In this document: one piece after another, positions 24,468 to 33,381 of the stretch
Position numbering within the stretch: position 1 is the first letter of the stretch
Layout of the letters: each line of letters starts with the position of its first letter
Assembly: GCA_902383995.1 (NCBI GenBank)
Contig: CABLZX010000003.1
Coordinates: forward strand, 62,001 to 126,000
DNA: 64,000 nt
Source: Scatousia sp902383995
GTDB taxonomy: Bacteria > Cyanobacteriota > Vampirovibrionia > Gastranaerophilales > Gastranaerophilaceae
Reading direction: 5' to 3'
Notes under the pieces: model-generated
Database searches by the model: none
The model's input: the letters and a program-made list of their open reading frames with translations, nothing else
What the model was told of the DNA's origin: nothing
Made by a program: the position numbers and the translations under genes

Positions 24468-26192
24468 TTAAATCGTTTGTAAATCATATAATTTTTTAAA
24501 TTTACCATTTGTATTCTGCAAAAGTTGTGTTTGAGCACCTTGTTCTACAATTTTCCCCTCATCAATAACTATTATTTTATCAACATTATTTATCGTAGAA
24601 AACCTGTGTGCAATTATTATTACAGTTTTATCTTTCATTAGATTTTCTATGGCTTTTTTAATATAAAATTCTGATTCATTATCTAATGCACTTGTTGCTT
24701 CATCAAAGATTATAATCGGAGAATTTTTTAAGAATGCTCTTGCTATTCCTAATCTTTGTTTTTGCCCGCCGGATAGTAATAATCCTCTTTCTCCGACTTG
24801 TGTATCAAGTCCTTTTTCCGTTGACATTACAAAATCATACAGGTAAGAACTTTGAAGAACAGAAAATAAATCCTCATCAGTTGCACTCGGTTTTATTATT
24901 TTAAGGTTTTCTCTTATTGTTCCTGTAAATATAAAATTATCCTGTAAAACTATTGAGATATTATTTCTTAACGAATTTATGTCATAATTTTTTATATTAA
25001 TACCGTCTATTAAAATTTCACCATTTGTTACATCATAAAATCTTGGAATAAGGTTTATTATTGTACTCTTTCCTCCGCCTGAATGTCCAACAAGTGCAAT
25101 CTTTTCACCTTTATTAATTTTGAATGATAGTTCATGTAAAACTTTCTTATTTTTTCTATATTCAAACGAAACATTTTTAAACTCAATTTCGGAATTGAAA
25201 TGTTTCATCAAAATTGGCGACGCATTATTTTTGATTTTTGGAATATATTCAAGTTCATTTATAACTCTTTCTATTGCAAGAATTGAAGTTTGCAAATTTT
25301 TTGAATCGTTTCCTATACCTTTAATTGGGTTAAAAAGTAAAATAAGTGCGGTTACAAATGCCACGAAATTTCCGCTTGTAATTGTATTATTGTTAATTAA
25401 AGTACTTCCTATTCCAATGATAAGACCTATGCCAATAGCAGCTACAAGCCGCATTAGCGGTGTAGTCCAACCTGTACGAAGAATTATTTTCATATCAAGT
25501 TGAAAAGATTTTTTAAGATGTTTTTTCAATTTATTTATTTGAAAATGTTTAAGATTAAATGCGGAAATGATTTTGTTGCCTGAAAATGTTTCATTGTAAT
25601 CTGCAATAACTTTTGCATTCTCATTTTCGTAATCATTAACGATATTTTTTATAAGATTCTTAACCTGTGTAACAGGAATTAGAGCAAAAACAAGAATAAA
25701 TACAGCAATAATTGCAAGCTGCCAACAATTATAAATTAGAACTATGATTAAAGAAACTGCCGAAAAAATTCTTAGGGCATAACTTTTTAAGTAGCCTAAA
25801 AGGCTTCCAAAAGCTTTTGAAACATCATTATTAAATGCCTTTTGTATAAAACCAGATGTAGTTTTGTCAAAAAAAGAAGTTTCCCTGTTAAGTAAATTTT
25901 CAAATAAGATTATTTTAACTTCATTTGTAATTTGTCCTGCAACATAAGAATTAATATAAGTAGCTGAAAAATTAAGAATTCCCTGAATACTTGTAAAAAG
26001 TAGAATAAAAAAAGAAATTGTCCATGGAGAATGTATTGATTTATTCAACATAATGACATCCATATACGGTTTTAATGTCATAACAATAACTGCATCCAAA
26101 GCACCGGCCGGTAATGTTAATAATATTGATAACAAAGTCATCGGCAGATATGGTTTTATGTATGGGATAATTTGTTTATAGTTTGTCCCCAT
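24468..26192 (-). CDS. ABC-type exporter, fused permease and ATPase (MsbA-like)
   Basis: 574 aa. Six transmembrane helices in residues ~1-300, then the ATPase: Walker A GHSGGGKSTI (~370), Q-loop SIVLQDNFIF, signature LLSGGQKQRLGIARAFL, Walker B PIIIFDEATSALD, H-loop IIAHRF. This is a half transporter that dimerises, like MsbA or lipid-linked glycan flippases. It is the last gene of the seven-gene surface-glycan operon, overlapping nothing but only 1 nt from LicD, so it probably exports the decorated lipid-linked glycan made by the upstream enzymes. Confidence 0.9.
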   Translation of the reverse strand: MGTNYKQIIPYIKPYLPMTLLSILLTLPAGALDAVIVMTLKPYMDVIMLNKSIHSPWTISFFILLFTSIQGILNFSATYINSYVAGQITNEVKIILFENLLNRETSFFDKTTSGFIQKAFNNDVSKAFGSLLGYLKSYALRIFSAVSLIIVLIYNCWQLAIIAVFILVFALIPVTQVKNLIKNIVNDYENENAKVIADYNETFSGNKIISAFNLKHFQINKLKKHLKKSFQLDMKIILRTGWTTPLMRLVAAIGIGLIIGIGSTLINNNTITSGNFVAFVTALILLFNPIKGIGNDSKNLQTSILAIERVINELEYIPKIKNNASPILMKHFNSEIEFKNVSFEYRKNKKVLHELSFKINKGEKIALVGHSGGGKSTIINLIPRFYDVTNGEILIDGINIKNYDINSLRNNISIVLQDNFIFTGTIRENLKIIKPSATDEDLFSVLQSSYLYDFVMSTEKGLDTQVGERGLLLSGGQKQRLGIARAFLKNSPIIIFDEATSALDNESEFYIKKAIENLMKDKTVIIIAHRFSTINNVDKIIVIDEGKIVEQGAQTQLLQNTNGKFKKLYDLQTI

Positions 26193-26193
26193 A

Positions 26194-27117
26194 TTAATTT
26201 ATTTCTCCAATGTTTAAATATTTTTCTATATTTGGAATTACTGTAGGAAATTTCATATAATTACCATAAATATTTTTTAAATAATCGTCACTTTTATTTG
26301 GAATGGGGTAGTATTTTCCCTCAAATAAACCTTGTGATAAGGGAAATATTTCATCATGGTTATAAATCAAATGATATTTACTGTAATATGGGAAATCAAT
26401 ACCGTAAAATAAAGCAGGATTTTTCATTGTAACTTTTTGATTTTGTAATACTATTCTATTTTGGATATTGATAAGTTCTGTCTTTAATTTGTTAATATTA
26501 CAGTTTTTTATTTTCTGTGCAGGGAAATTTTTATCAAATATATTTCTTGCATTTTTAATTAAATCAGTTATTTCTTTTTTTTGTTTATTATTTAAATTAG
26601 AAGTGATATAGTTATCAATAGGAAAAATATCTAAAGCTGCATCATTATTTTGTGAAATTATTCTTATTTGAAAATTATTATCCAGTTCAGCTTTTAATCT
26701 TATTTCATTTTCTTTAAAATAACTTTTTAGAAGATTTACAAAAATATTGTAATCTTTTCTGGGCATACAAATATCAATATCGTCATCCCATGGAATAAAT
26801 CCTTTATGTCTAATGCATCCAAGAAGTGTTCCAGCATCTAACCAGTAGCATAAGTTATTATTTTTACATATTGCATCAACTTTATCTAACATTTTGATGC
26901 AAGATTGTTGAACATTTCTTAATGTTCCATCTGCCTTTTTAACCTGTCTTATGTCTGCACAATTATTTAGGAAATAGTTAAGAGTTGCAATTTGTCTATT
27001 CATTGTTGGCAATGAATATTTTTTTCTGATTTTTATTTCAAAACCCAAAATAGTTAATATTATTGTTGTATTAACACTATCCCATCGTTTATTAAATATT
27101 TGTCTTATATTAATCAT
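26194..27117 (-). CDS. LicD-family phospho-alcohol transferase
   Basis: 307 aa. The LicD core is clear: CYWLDAGTLLGCIRHKGFIPWDDDIDICMPRKDYNIF, with the metal-binding DDDID (~residue 118) of the nucleotidyltransferase fold. LicD enzymes move phosphocholine, or other phospho-alcohols, from CDP derivatives onto surface sugars. The cytidylyltransferase gene directly upstream (8-nt overlap) is the natural source of the CDP donor. About 80 residues precede the domain (IRQVFNKRW-like start). Which alcohol is used cannot be read from sequence. Confidence 0.88.
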   Translation of the reverse strand: MINIRQIFNKRWDSVNTTIILTILGFEIKIRKKYSLPTMNRQIATLNYFLNNCADIRQVKKADGTLRNVQQSCIKMLDKVDAICKNNNLCYWLDAGTLLGCIRHKGFIPWDDDIDICMPRKDYNIFVNLLKSYFKENEIRLKAELDNNFQIRIISQNNDAALDIFPIDNYITSNLNNKQKKEITDLIKNARNIFDKNFPAQKIKNCNINKLKTELINIQNRIVLQNQKVTMKNPALFYGIDFPYYSKYHLIYNHDEIFPLSQGLFEGKYYPIPNKSDDYLKNIYGNYMKFPTVIPNIEKYLNIGEIN

Positions 27118-27601
27118 ATAATAAGTCCCTATTTTGCGTTATTACTTCTATATTTGCAGGAAGATGTGAATCTACTTTGTTTTGTAATTTTTTATAATTT
27201 TCATATATACGTTGTTTTAAAGATGAAGAACTAATCCCATCCCCATATGGGAAATAGACAACATTAACTCCAAGCTTTTCTAGATAATCATATTTCCCAA
27301 CCCAGTCATCACCTACTACAAATATATCAAAATGTAGCTTTTTAATTTTATCGGTATGATCTAGAGATTTTTGTGGAATTACAATATCAGGACCTTTAAT
27401 GGTTTTCATTAAAGCAATTCTTTCTTCAAAAGGAATAATTGGTTGTGATTTGTAACTTGCAACTAGTTCATCGGTATTTACTCCAACGATTAATATATCA
27501 CCTAATGCCCTTGCATATTCAATCATTTTTAAATGATTGAAATGAAGCATATCAAATGTTCCAGATGTATAAACTACAATTTTATTCCCAATCATTACCA
27601 C
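27110..27601 (-). CDS. Cytidylyltransferase (glycerol-3-phosphate / choline-phosphate type)
   Basis: 163 aa. VYTSGTFDMLHFNHLKMIEYARALGDILIVGVNTD carries the HxGH-like nucleotide motif (here HFNH), and ISSSSLKQRI the ISTS/T motif, as in TagD and related enzymes. It would activate a phospho-alcohol with CTP to give a CDP-linked donor for LicD or for the glycerophosphotransferase in the same operon. Length is slightly above TagD (~130 aa). It overlaps the methyltransferase gene by 20 nt and LicD by 8 nt, indicating tight coupling. Confidence 0.88.
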   Translation of the reverse strand: MVMIGNKIVVYTSGTFDMLHFNHLKMIEYARALGDILIVGVNTDELVASYKSQPIIPFEERIALMKTIKGPDIVIPQKSLDHTDKIKKLHFDIFVVGDDWVGKYDYLEKLGVNVVYFPYGDGISSSSLKQRIYENYKKLQNKVDSHLPANIEVITQNRDLLYD

Positions 27602-28316
27602 TCCTTTTTAATATCCAATAGGAAGCGTTTGTTTCTTTTCTATTGCCTGTTTTATTATCAAGTAACAGCCCAGAGGCTAAAATTTTGAAATTCGTACAAT
27701 ATTGTAATAATAGATTTTCATATTCTGGTATAGTTCTATATATTGCACTATAATTTTGTCTTAAATCATTTGAGTAAAAATTATCTAACGTTAATCTCCC
27801 TTCTGTTAAACTTACAGATTCTTGTAAATAAATTATGTCATCAGTAAGATTATTTAAAGTTGAAAATAAATTCGGTAAGTCTTTGTCATTTATGTACATA
27901 CAAATTCCAGTAAGAATTGATAAATCATAGTTATCACGTAATAGTGAGATATTTATATCTGTTGCTGACATTTGTATGAATTCTAGATTTGTTTGTTTAT
28001 ACTTGTTTTTTGCAAGTTTAATAAAACCGTCAGTATAATCTATTCCTGTATATTGATCTATATAAATGAATAAATTCTCAACCCATCTCCCGATACCACA
28101 TCCAATATCTAAAATCTTATATTTTTTATTTGGGTCAAGAAATGATTTAACTAGGTTACTTTCTTTAATATTTCTATTTTTGATTACGTCATCATTAACT
28201 TCTTCATTTAGTAATACCGTTTTTAAATTGTACCCATTTTGAACTCGTGTTTGCCAAAATTCTTTAGTTGAATTTATTTTAATATCTACACTTTTATTTT
28301 TAATTCTTGTTTCCAT
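27582..28316 (-). CDS. Class I SAM-dependent methyltransferase
   Basis: 244 aa. Motif I is YKILDIGCGIGRWVENL (~residue 70), followed by IDQYTGIDYTDGFIKLAK and a motif-IV-like YDLSILTGICMYI. It is a soluble Rossmann methyltransferase. In this operon, between an aminotransferase and a cytidylyltransferase, it could methylate the amine of the head group that LicD later transfers; O-methylation of the glycan is an alternative. No substrate can be assigned from sequence. It overlaps both neighbours (17 and 20 nt). Confidence 0.85.
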   Translation of the reverse strand: METRIKNKSVDIKINSTKEFWQTRVQNGYNLKTVLLNEEVNDDVIKNRNIKESNLVKSFLDPNKKYKILDIGCGIGRWVENLFIYIDQYTGIDYTDGFIKLAKNKYKQTNLEFIQMSATDINISLLRDNYDLSILTGICMYINDKDLPNLFSTLNNLTDDIIYLQESVSLTEGRLTLDNFYSNDLRQNYSAIYRTIPEYENLLLQYCTNFKILASGLLLDNKTGNRKETNASYWILKRSGNDWE

Positions 28317-29400
28317 TATTATTGATTTCCTTTATTGTTAATTTAAGAGAGTTTAAAAATTCATCAATTTCCAGTTGATTTATATTGCCATAATTACCTA
28401 TTCGAAATAGCTTTTCTTTTAACAGGCCACCTGATGATGCAAGTTCGATGTTATATTTACTTCTCATAATTTTTACTATTTCATCAGCATTATATGTGTC
28501 TGTCCAAATTCCGGTGACACAGTTTGCTGGATTTTCAGCAAATGTATTAAATCCCAATTTTGATAGATGTTGCCGTAAATATTTTGTATGATTCCTGTAT
28601 CTGGCTTGGAAGTTTTCTAATCCTTCGTCTTTTATTTTTTGAAGTCTATAATCTAATTGATTTACAATTCCCGTAGCAGGTGTAAATGGGGTTTGATTTC
28701 GTTTTTGATTTTCAATATATTCATAAATATCAAAATAAAAATTTCTGAGGTTTGATTTTTCGGCAAATTTTAAAGCTTTATTATTAATTGCCATAAATGA
28801 TAATCCAGGGGGCAGGGCAAGAGCTTTTTGGCTTGCACTAACTGCTATATCTACTCCCCATTCGTCCATTAAAAATTCATCTGAACATAAACCGCTAATA
28901 CAATCAACTATAAATAAAATATGTGGATATTTTTTTAAAATGTTTCCAACCCCGGCTATATCATGTAAAGAGCCACAGGAAGTTTCATTTAATGTAGCAA
29001 ATACAGCCTTCGTATCGGGATTATTTTCTAGGACTTTTTCTACATCTAAAATGTTTACACTTTCCCCAAAGTTTACTAATATTTCTATTGTTTCCAGGTT
29101 ATGCTTTTTACAAATATCTCCCCAGCGTTTGCCAAATGAACCTGAATTAATATAAATAATTTTATCTTTAACTGATAAAAAATTCGTAACAGCAGCTTCC
29201 ATTGCTCCTGTACCGGAAGAGGCATAGCAAACAACAGGATATTTTGTTTGGAAAATATATTTTAAATTTTCAAAAATTCTTGCCCATTTTTTAGAATATT
29301 CTTCTGTTCTCATATATTCTTGCGGTGCTGAACATATATCTAAAATTTCTTGTTCTATTTCAACAGGTCCTGCAACCATCAGTAATTTCTTTTGTTCCAT
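28300..29400 (-). CDS. Class V pyridoxal-phosphate aminotransferase
   Basis: 366 aa. The fold-type I class V pattern is clear: LMVAGPVEIEQEIL at the start, SSGTGAMEAAV (cofactor phosphate loop), VDCISGLCSDEFLMDEWGVDIAVSASQKAL with the PLP-binding Lys (~residue 190). Close relatives are alanine-glyoxylate and 2-aminoethylphosphonate aminotransferases. Placed before a methyltransferase and a cytidylyltransferase, it probably makes the amino group of an unusual head group, for example a serinol or aminoethyl-phosphonate type compound; that is inference. Its start overlaps the glycerophosphotransferase end by 41 nt. Confidence 0.88.
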   Translation of the reverse strand: MEQKKLLMVAGPVEIEQEILDICSAPQEYMRTEEYSKKWARIFENLKYIFQTKYPVVCYASSGTGAMEAAVTNFLSVKDKIIYINSGSFGKRWGDICKKHNLETIEILVNFGESVNILDVEKVLENNPDTKAVFATLNETSCGSLHDIAGVGNILKKYPHILFIVDCISGLCSDEFLMDEWGVDIAVSASQKALALPPGLSFMAINNKALKFAEKSNLRNFYFDIYEYIENQKRNQTPFTPATGIVNQLDYRLQKIKDEGLENFQARYRNHTKYLRQHLSKLGFNTFAENPANCVTGIWTDTYNADEIVKIMRSKYNIELASSGGLLKEKLFRIGNYGNINQLEIDEFLNSLKLTIKEINNNGNKN

Positions 29401-30628
29401 TTTGTATTCCTGTCACTTTTTCTAAATAGTTAATTATTTTTTCAGATGCACTTTGTCTCAAATCAAAAAGATTATGTATAAGTTTTATGCGTTTATCTTT
29501 TAAATAATCATTTCTGTTTACTATAACTTCATTAAACAATGTATTTAATTCTTCATTATTTGTACTTTTGTATAAAACTTCTGCAATCCTATCTCCTATT
29601 GAATTATACGGATGATGCATTTTGTTAAATAATTGAATTATCGGTTTTTGTGTCGGCAAATATTCAACAAGAAAGGAAATAGAATCAGTAATCAATGCAT
29701 CTGTGATTTGAAATAATTCTAAGTAATTGCCGTATTCATGTACTATTCCAACTTCCTGCCAACTTTTCCAATATTCATTAACTTGTTCTTGCGTCATTAT
29801 TTTATTATCCAAAAGTTCAAACCTTAATTTTGGATGAGGTTTAAATATCCAATCTATTTCTCTATGTTTTTGGGCTAAATTTAACATAAATTGTCCATTA
29901 TCTCGAAATGTTCCAAACCTTAAACTATGTTTTCCTAACGAATGATGTGGTGCATATATAATTTTTAAATTGTTATGGAAACATTTTTCTTGCGTTGTAA
30001 TGTAGTAATCTAATTTTGGATGTCCGGTAATTATACAATTTTTTGAATTCTCTTTTCTATAATGTTCGTATCGTTCGAGATTTTCTTTGCACTCTACAAA
30101 ATAAGCAAATAAATGTTTATGAAAATTATCTGTGTAATTATTTTTAAAATTTAAATTTTCATACCCATAAGGGAAATACATACATAAAGAGTTCTTGGAC
30201 ACTTTGTGCAAACTATATTTTGGTGGTAAATCATAAGGCTGTTCGTAAAATACAATATCAGGCTTAAATTGTTTTAAGTCTATATATTGATGTTTTATAA
30301 TGTCATAACCCAATTCAACTTTAATATTATTTGCTTTATAAAATTTTAAATTATCTTCAAGTGAAAGTTTTGTTAAATCTTCTTCTTTATGAACAGTATA
30401 TGGTGGAACAAGAATAACTTGCGGTTCAAAATTTTTGTGTTTCTCCATCATTTTATATAAATACTGAGCTCCCCATTTGGAACATTCCATGCATAAAAAG
30501 ATAATTTTTAATTTCTTTTTAGTTCTAATTTTAGATAGTACCTTTTTATAATTAGAACTTATAAATAAATTGCTAAACTTTTTTGGAATAAAAAATATAC
30601 TTCTTTTTATAAATGTTGATGGTTTCAA
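29360..30628 (-). CDS. CDP-glycerol:glycerophosphate glycerophosphotransferase-type enzyme
   Basis: 422 aa. The C-terminal half carries the family signature IIYAPHHSLG, DWIFKPHPKLRFELLD and DALITDSISFLVEYLPTQKPIIQLFN, the donor-binding GT-B motifs (HP..L, TD.SS/I) of TagB/TagF-like enzymes. It would add glycerol phosphate or another phospho-alcohol from a CDP donor to a growing polymer. The N-terminus is basic and amphipathic (IKRSIFFIPKKFSNLF), fitting membrane association. It overlaps the GT2 gene by 4 nt. In a diderm this points to a teichoic-acid-like decoration of a surface glycan rather than a wall polymer. Confidence 0.85.
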   Translation of the reverse strand: MKPSTFIKRSIFFIPKKFSNLFISSNYKKVLSKIRTKKKLKIIFLCMECSKWGAQYLYKMMEKHKNFEPQVILVPPYTVHKEEDLTKLSLEDNLKFYKANNIKVELGYDIIKHQYIDLKQFKPDIVFYEQPYDLPPKYSLHKVSKNSLCMYFPYGYENLNFKNNYTDNFHKHLFAYFVECKENLERYEHYRKENSKNCIITGHPKLDYYITTQEKCFHNNLKIIYAPHHSLGKHSLRFGTFRDNGQFMLNLAQKHREIDWIFKPHPKLRFELLDNKIMTQEQVNEYWKSWQEVGIVHEYGNYLELFQITDALITDSISFLVEYLPTQKPIIQLFNKMHHPYNSIGDRIAEVLYKSTNNEELNTLFNEVIVNRNDYLKDKRIKLIHNLFDLRQSASEKIINYLEKVTGIQNGTKEITDGCRTC

Positions 30629-31410
30629 TTTAATTTTCCCCTTAACAATTTATAGAAATGTGCAGCACAATTTTTACAGATCATAAAGCCTAATAAAAAA
30701 TACATTTTCAGACCAAATTGGTTATATAGTTTATTGTGGAATTTGATTATATTAAGTCTGATTTTAAGGTAATTTATTGGTCTTAAAGACTGCTTGGTAC
30801 GTTCGTTTTGCTGCTTTCTGTAATAAAATAGAACTTCTGGAATCTGATAAACTTTTCTACCTGTTTCGATAATTGAAAGCCAGAAATCCCAATCTTCACA
30901 GCCAAGTTCCATCTCTTTTTTATATCCGCCAACCTCAAGGAATTTTGATTTTCGATAAATACCTGATGGAAATATCCTATTTTGGATAAGCATATTTGAA
31001 AGAGTAGCTGGTTTTAAGTCCCATTTTTTATTTTGTCCTGTTCCGAAAAATTCTGCTTCGCAATAAACAATACCAATATCTGGATTTTGCTCTAATATTG
31101 AAACTGCTTTTTCAATATATGTATCTGCTATTCTGTCATCTGCATCCAAAGGTAAGATATATTCTCCATTAGCCTTTATTATTCCGTTGTTTCTGGCTGC
31201 ACATACTCCAGAGTTTTCTTGATTAATCAATATTACATTATCAAAAGGCATGAGCATGCTCTGAATCTCCTGCGGAGTTTTTTCAGTTGACCCATCATTA
31301 ACGACAATTATTTCCAAATTTTTGTAGGTGGAATTTACAACCGATTTAACTGCATCTAATAAATATTCAGATTGATTATAGCAAGGTATTATTACGGAAA
31401 TCTTTTTCAT
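30625..31410 (-). CDS. Family 2 glycosyltransferase
   Basis: 261 aa. GT-A fold: ISVIIPCYNQSEYLLDAVKSV at the N-terminus, ILPLDADDRIAD with the metal/nucleotide DxD (~residue 92-96), and GCEDWDFWLSI with the catalytic-base ED motif (~172). The C-terminal ~50 residues hold a hydrophobic stretch (YFLLGFMICKNCAAHFY), a possible membrane contact. It is the first gene of the operon. A TTATAT lies 5-6 nt before the ATG, so it may be leaderless. Confidence 0.92.
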   Translation of the reverse strand: MKKISVIIPCYNQSEYLLDAVKSVVNSTYKNLEIIVVNDGSTEKTPQEIQSMLMPFDNVILINQENSGVCAARNNGIIKANGEYILPLDADDRIADTYIEKAVSILEQNPDIGIVYCEAEFFGTGQNKKWDLKPATLSNMLIQNRIFPSGIYRKSKFLEVGGYKKEMELGCEDWDFWLSIIETGRKVYQIPEVLFYYRKQQNERTKQSLRPINYLKIRLNIIKFHNKLYNQFGLKMYFLLGFMICKNCAAHFYKLLRGKLN

Positions 31411-31563
31411 AATTTATATAACCCAATTTGATTTTTACATGAAACATAAAATTTGTAAATAGGGTTTATATAAAATTATTATTTGGTCTTTAGATGAATA
31501 GCTACATGTAAATAGGCATAAACCTATAAGTGTAATATCATTGAATAAATAAAGAGGATAAAT

Positions 31564-31923
31564 ATGGCATTAAAAAATGAGTTTTCAAAAGACAAACCAC
31601 TTCTGACAACAAGTGTTGTTGCTAATATGCTTGGGATTACTCCTGATAGACTAAGAACCTATGATGCCGAAAAATTAATAAAAACACATAGGATAAAGAC
31701 TGGCGAAGTTCAAAAACGGCTATATAGCCAATATGATGTAGAGTGGTTACAATGTTTGCGTATTCTTGTAAAAACTCACAAAATGAGTATTTCCTCTATA
31801 AAATTTCTTTTACAAGTAATTTCTAAAAATCCCAAAATTCAGCTCCCGCATAATGAAATAGGGGAAGTTCTAGTTGAAATGTGTCAAAATCCAAATTTTA
31901 AAGATATAGTTAGAAATTTCTAA
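31564..31923 (+). CDS. MerR-like winged-helix regulator
   Basis: 119 aa. LLTTSVVANMLGITPDRLRTYDAEKLIKTHRIKTGEVQKRLYSQYDVEWLQCLRILV is the MerR N-terminal winged helix (residues ~14-70). The remaining ~45 residues are a short helix; there is no effector-binding domain. GAGGATAA precedes the ATG. It is transcribed divergently from the glycan operon and is a candidate regulator of it. Confidence 0.8.
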   Translation: MALKNEFSKDKPLLTTSVVANMLGITPDRLRTYDAEKLIKTHRIKTGEVQKRLYSQYDVEWLQCLRILVKTHKMSISSIKFLLQVISKNPKIQLPHNEIGEVLVEMCQNPNFKDIVRNF

Positions 31924-31947
31924 TATTGCTGGAGTGTTAAATCCCTG

Positions 31948-32139
31948 CTATACTATATGTTCATTATCCTCAATTGGCAGAATTTCATCAAGTTCTATAT
32001 GGTACCGTTTGCCGTTTTTATCAACACAGGTAGCGAACCAAACTTTCCCGTCTGCGTATTCATTCAGCCAAGTTTTGATAAGTAATCCGATTTCATTTGT
32101 CTTTCTGTTGATAATTTTTGTTCCGAATGCGATATCCAT
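31948..32139 (-). CDS. Small conserved-looking protein
   Basis: 63 aa: a short beta-rich protein (FGTKIINRKTNEIGLLIKTW, then VWFATCVDKNGKRYHIELDEILPI). AAGGAGG lies 8 nt before the ATG, arguing that it is real. No family is assigned. Its leader is the outer part of the 60-bp repeat that also serves the DUF2924 gene, so both may share a promoter type and control. Confidence 0.55.
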   Translation of the reverse strand: MDIAFGTKIINRKTNEIGLLIKTWLNEYADGKVWFATCVDKNGKRYHIELDEILPIEDNEHIV

Positions 32140-32156
32140 AAGTCGTTCCTCCTTGT

Positions 32157-32216
32157 ACTTACATAAATCGCTCTTGTTGCAAGCAATATCAAGTCCATTG
32201 ACACAATTGTTATCAT
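32157..32216. repeat. Left arm of a 60-bp inverted repeat
   Basis: Pairs with 33381-33440 in opposite orientation; both arms are exactly 60 bp with 53 matches. The outer 19 bp and inner 22 bp are identical. It contains the -35 of the Mrr promoter and, outward, the leader of the 63-aa gene. Confidence 0.9.
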
Positions 32217-32226
32217 TCGCTACAAT
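32198..32226 (+). promoter_or_regulatory. Promoter of the Mrr-like gene
   Basis: TTGACA (32198-32203), 17-nt spacer, TACAAT (32221-32226). The spacer holds the near-palindrome TGACACAATTGTTATCA, a candidate operator repeated in the right arm of the inverted repeat. Confidence 0.7.
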
Positions 32227-32245
32227 TAGAAAAAAGGAGTTTAGA

Positions 32246-33151
32246 ATGGCTATTCCAAATTATCAAGAATTTATGCTTCCGACATTAGAAGTTATTGCAG
32301 ATGGTCAAATTCATAAAAACAGCGAAGTTGCTCAGGCTGTAGCAAAAATATTAAATCTAACAGAAGAAGATATGCAGGAAATGTTACCTAGCGGTAATCA
32401 ACAAACATATTACAATAGAGCCGGTTGGGCAAGAACTTACCTGAAAAAAGCAGGCTTATTAGAATACCCGTCTCGTGGTGTGATGCAAATTACAGAAACC
32501 GGGAAAAATGTAATGACTAATAAACCAGATAAAATTGATAATAAATTTTTGTCACAATTTGAACAATTTAATCAGTTTAAAAATAATACAGAAAATGATA
32601 TAACTGCAAATAAAGATCAAGAAGTTTTAACAGACTCCCATACTCCTGATGAAATTTTTGAAGTTGCGGAAAATGAATATTTAAATTCTCTAAAACAAGA
32701 TTTATTGGATAATCTAAAGAAAATTGATCCGGTACGTTTTGAGCGAATAGTTATTGACTTGATGGAAAAAATGAATTACGGTGTCGGTTCTATGACAAAG
32801 TTAAGTCATGACGGAGGCATCGATGGGATTATAAACGAAGATGAACTTGGATTGGGTAAAATTTATCTTCAAGCCAAAAGATATTCAGAAAATAAGGTAA
32901 ATGAAAGAGAAATCCAAAATTTTGTTGGAGCACTCGATTGTTCAGATACTAATAAAGGTGTTTTTATTACAACCAGTTATTTTGGAGAAAAAGCACAGCA
33001 AAAAGCTGCAGCCGCAAAAAATAAAATTATACGACTTATTGACGGAGATGAACTTACAAATCTAATGATTAAATATAATCTTGGAGTCCAAGTAAAAAGA
33101 ACCTTTGTAATAAAAAAATTAGATGAAGATTACTTATCGGGTGATTTATAA
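32246..33151 (+). CDS. Mrr-family type IV restriction endonuclease
   Basis: 301 aa. The N-terminal Mrr winged-helix domain (IPNYQEFMLPTLEVIADGQIHKNSEV through GVMQITETGKNVM, ~1-95) is followed by an acidic linker and the C-terminal nuclease: FERIVIDLMEKMNYG, SHDGGIDGIINED (catalytic Asp), IYLQAKRYSENKVN (Gln-x-Lys, the usual Mrr variant), VGALD..KGVFITTSYF. Mrr enzymes cut methylated DNA. ATG 32246 is set by AAAAGGAG; an upstream open stretch is non-coding. It is alone with a 48-aa frame inside the 60-bp inverted repeats. Confidence 0.92.
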   Translation: MAIPNYQEFMLPTLEVIADGQIHKNSEVAQAVAKILNLTEEDMQEMLPSGNQQTYYNRAGWARTYLKKAGLLEYPSRGVMQITETGKNVMTNKPDKIDNKFLSQFEQFNQFKNNTENDITANKDQEVLTDSHTPDEIFEVAENEYLNSLKQDLLDNLKKIDPVRFERIVIDLMEKMNYGVGSMTKLSHDGGIDGIINEDELGLGKIYLQAKRYSENKVNEREIQNFVGALDCSDTNKGVFITTSYFGEKAQQKAAAAKNKIIRLIDGDELTNLMIKYNLGVQVKRTFVIKKLDEDYLSGDL

Positions 33152-33181
33152 CACGATAAGTTTTGTGTTTGAAGGCTTGAT

Positions 33182-33233
33182 ATAAAATCCTTTTGAGGCA
33201 TGTATGTAAGTACAGAACTTGAAAGGATTTTAT
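33182..33233 (+). promoter_or_regulatory. Hairpin sequestering the ribosome site of the 48-aa gene
   Basis: ATAAAATCCTTT (33182-33193) pairs perfectly with AAAGGATTTTAT (33222-33233). The right arm contains the AAAGGA ribosome site, and the ATG at 33235 lies directly after it. The 28-nt loop holds TATGTAAGTAC, a motif also found at the outer ends of both 60-bp repeat arms. Confidence 0.6.
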
Positions 33234-33234
33234 T

Positions 33235-33381
33235 ATGGCGAATTTAGAAGAACTTATTGGTGTGCTTACTGAGGTACAAAATTTAGATCCTGAAAATAAA
33301 ACTGCAGATGTAAAAATCTATAATAAATACATATTAATAACAAGACCAAACCAGGAAGATGGGTATTTTATTGAACTTTAA
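33235..33381 (+). CDS. Small protein (48 aa) between Mrr and the right repeat arm
   Basis: MANLEELIGVLTEVQNLD... ending EDGYFIEL. An AAAGGATT ribosome site precedes the ATG. It is acidic and predicted helix then strands; no family recognised. The stop codon is the first three bases next to, and overlapping, the right repeat arm. A stable hairpin can mask its ribosome site. Confidence 0.5.
   Translation: MANLEELIGVLTEVQNLDPENKTADVKIYNKYILITRPNQEDGYFIEL

Noticed and set aside
31934..32245. Long N-terminal extension of the Mrr-like protein
   Set aside because: The stretch is antisense to the 63-aa gene and covers the promoter; AAAAGGAG and the Mrr domain start both point to ATG 32246.
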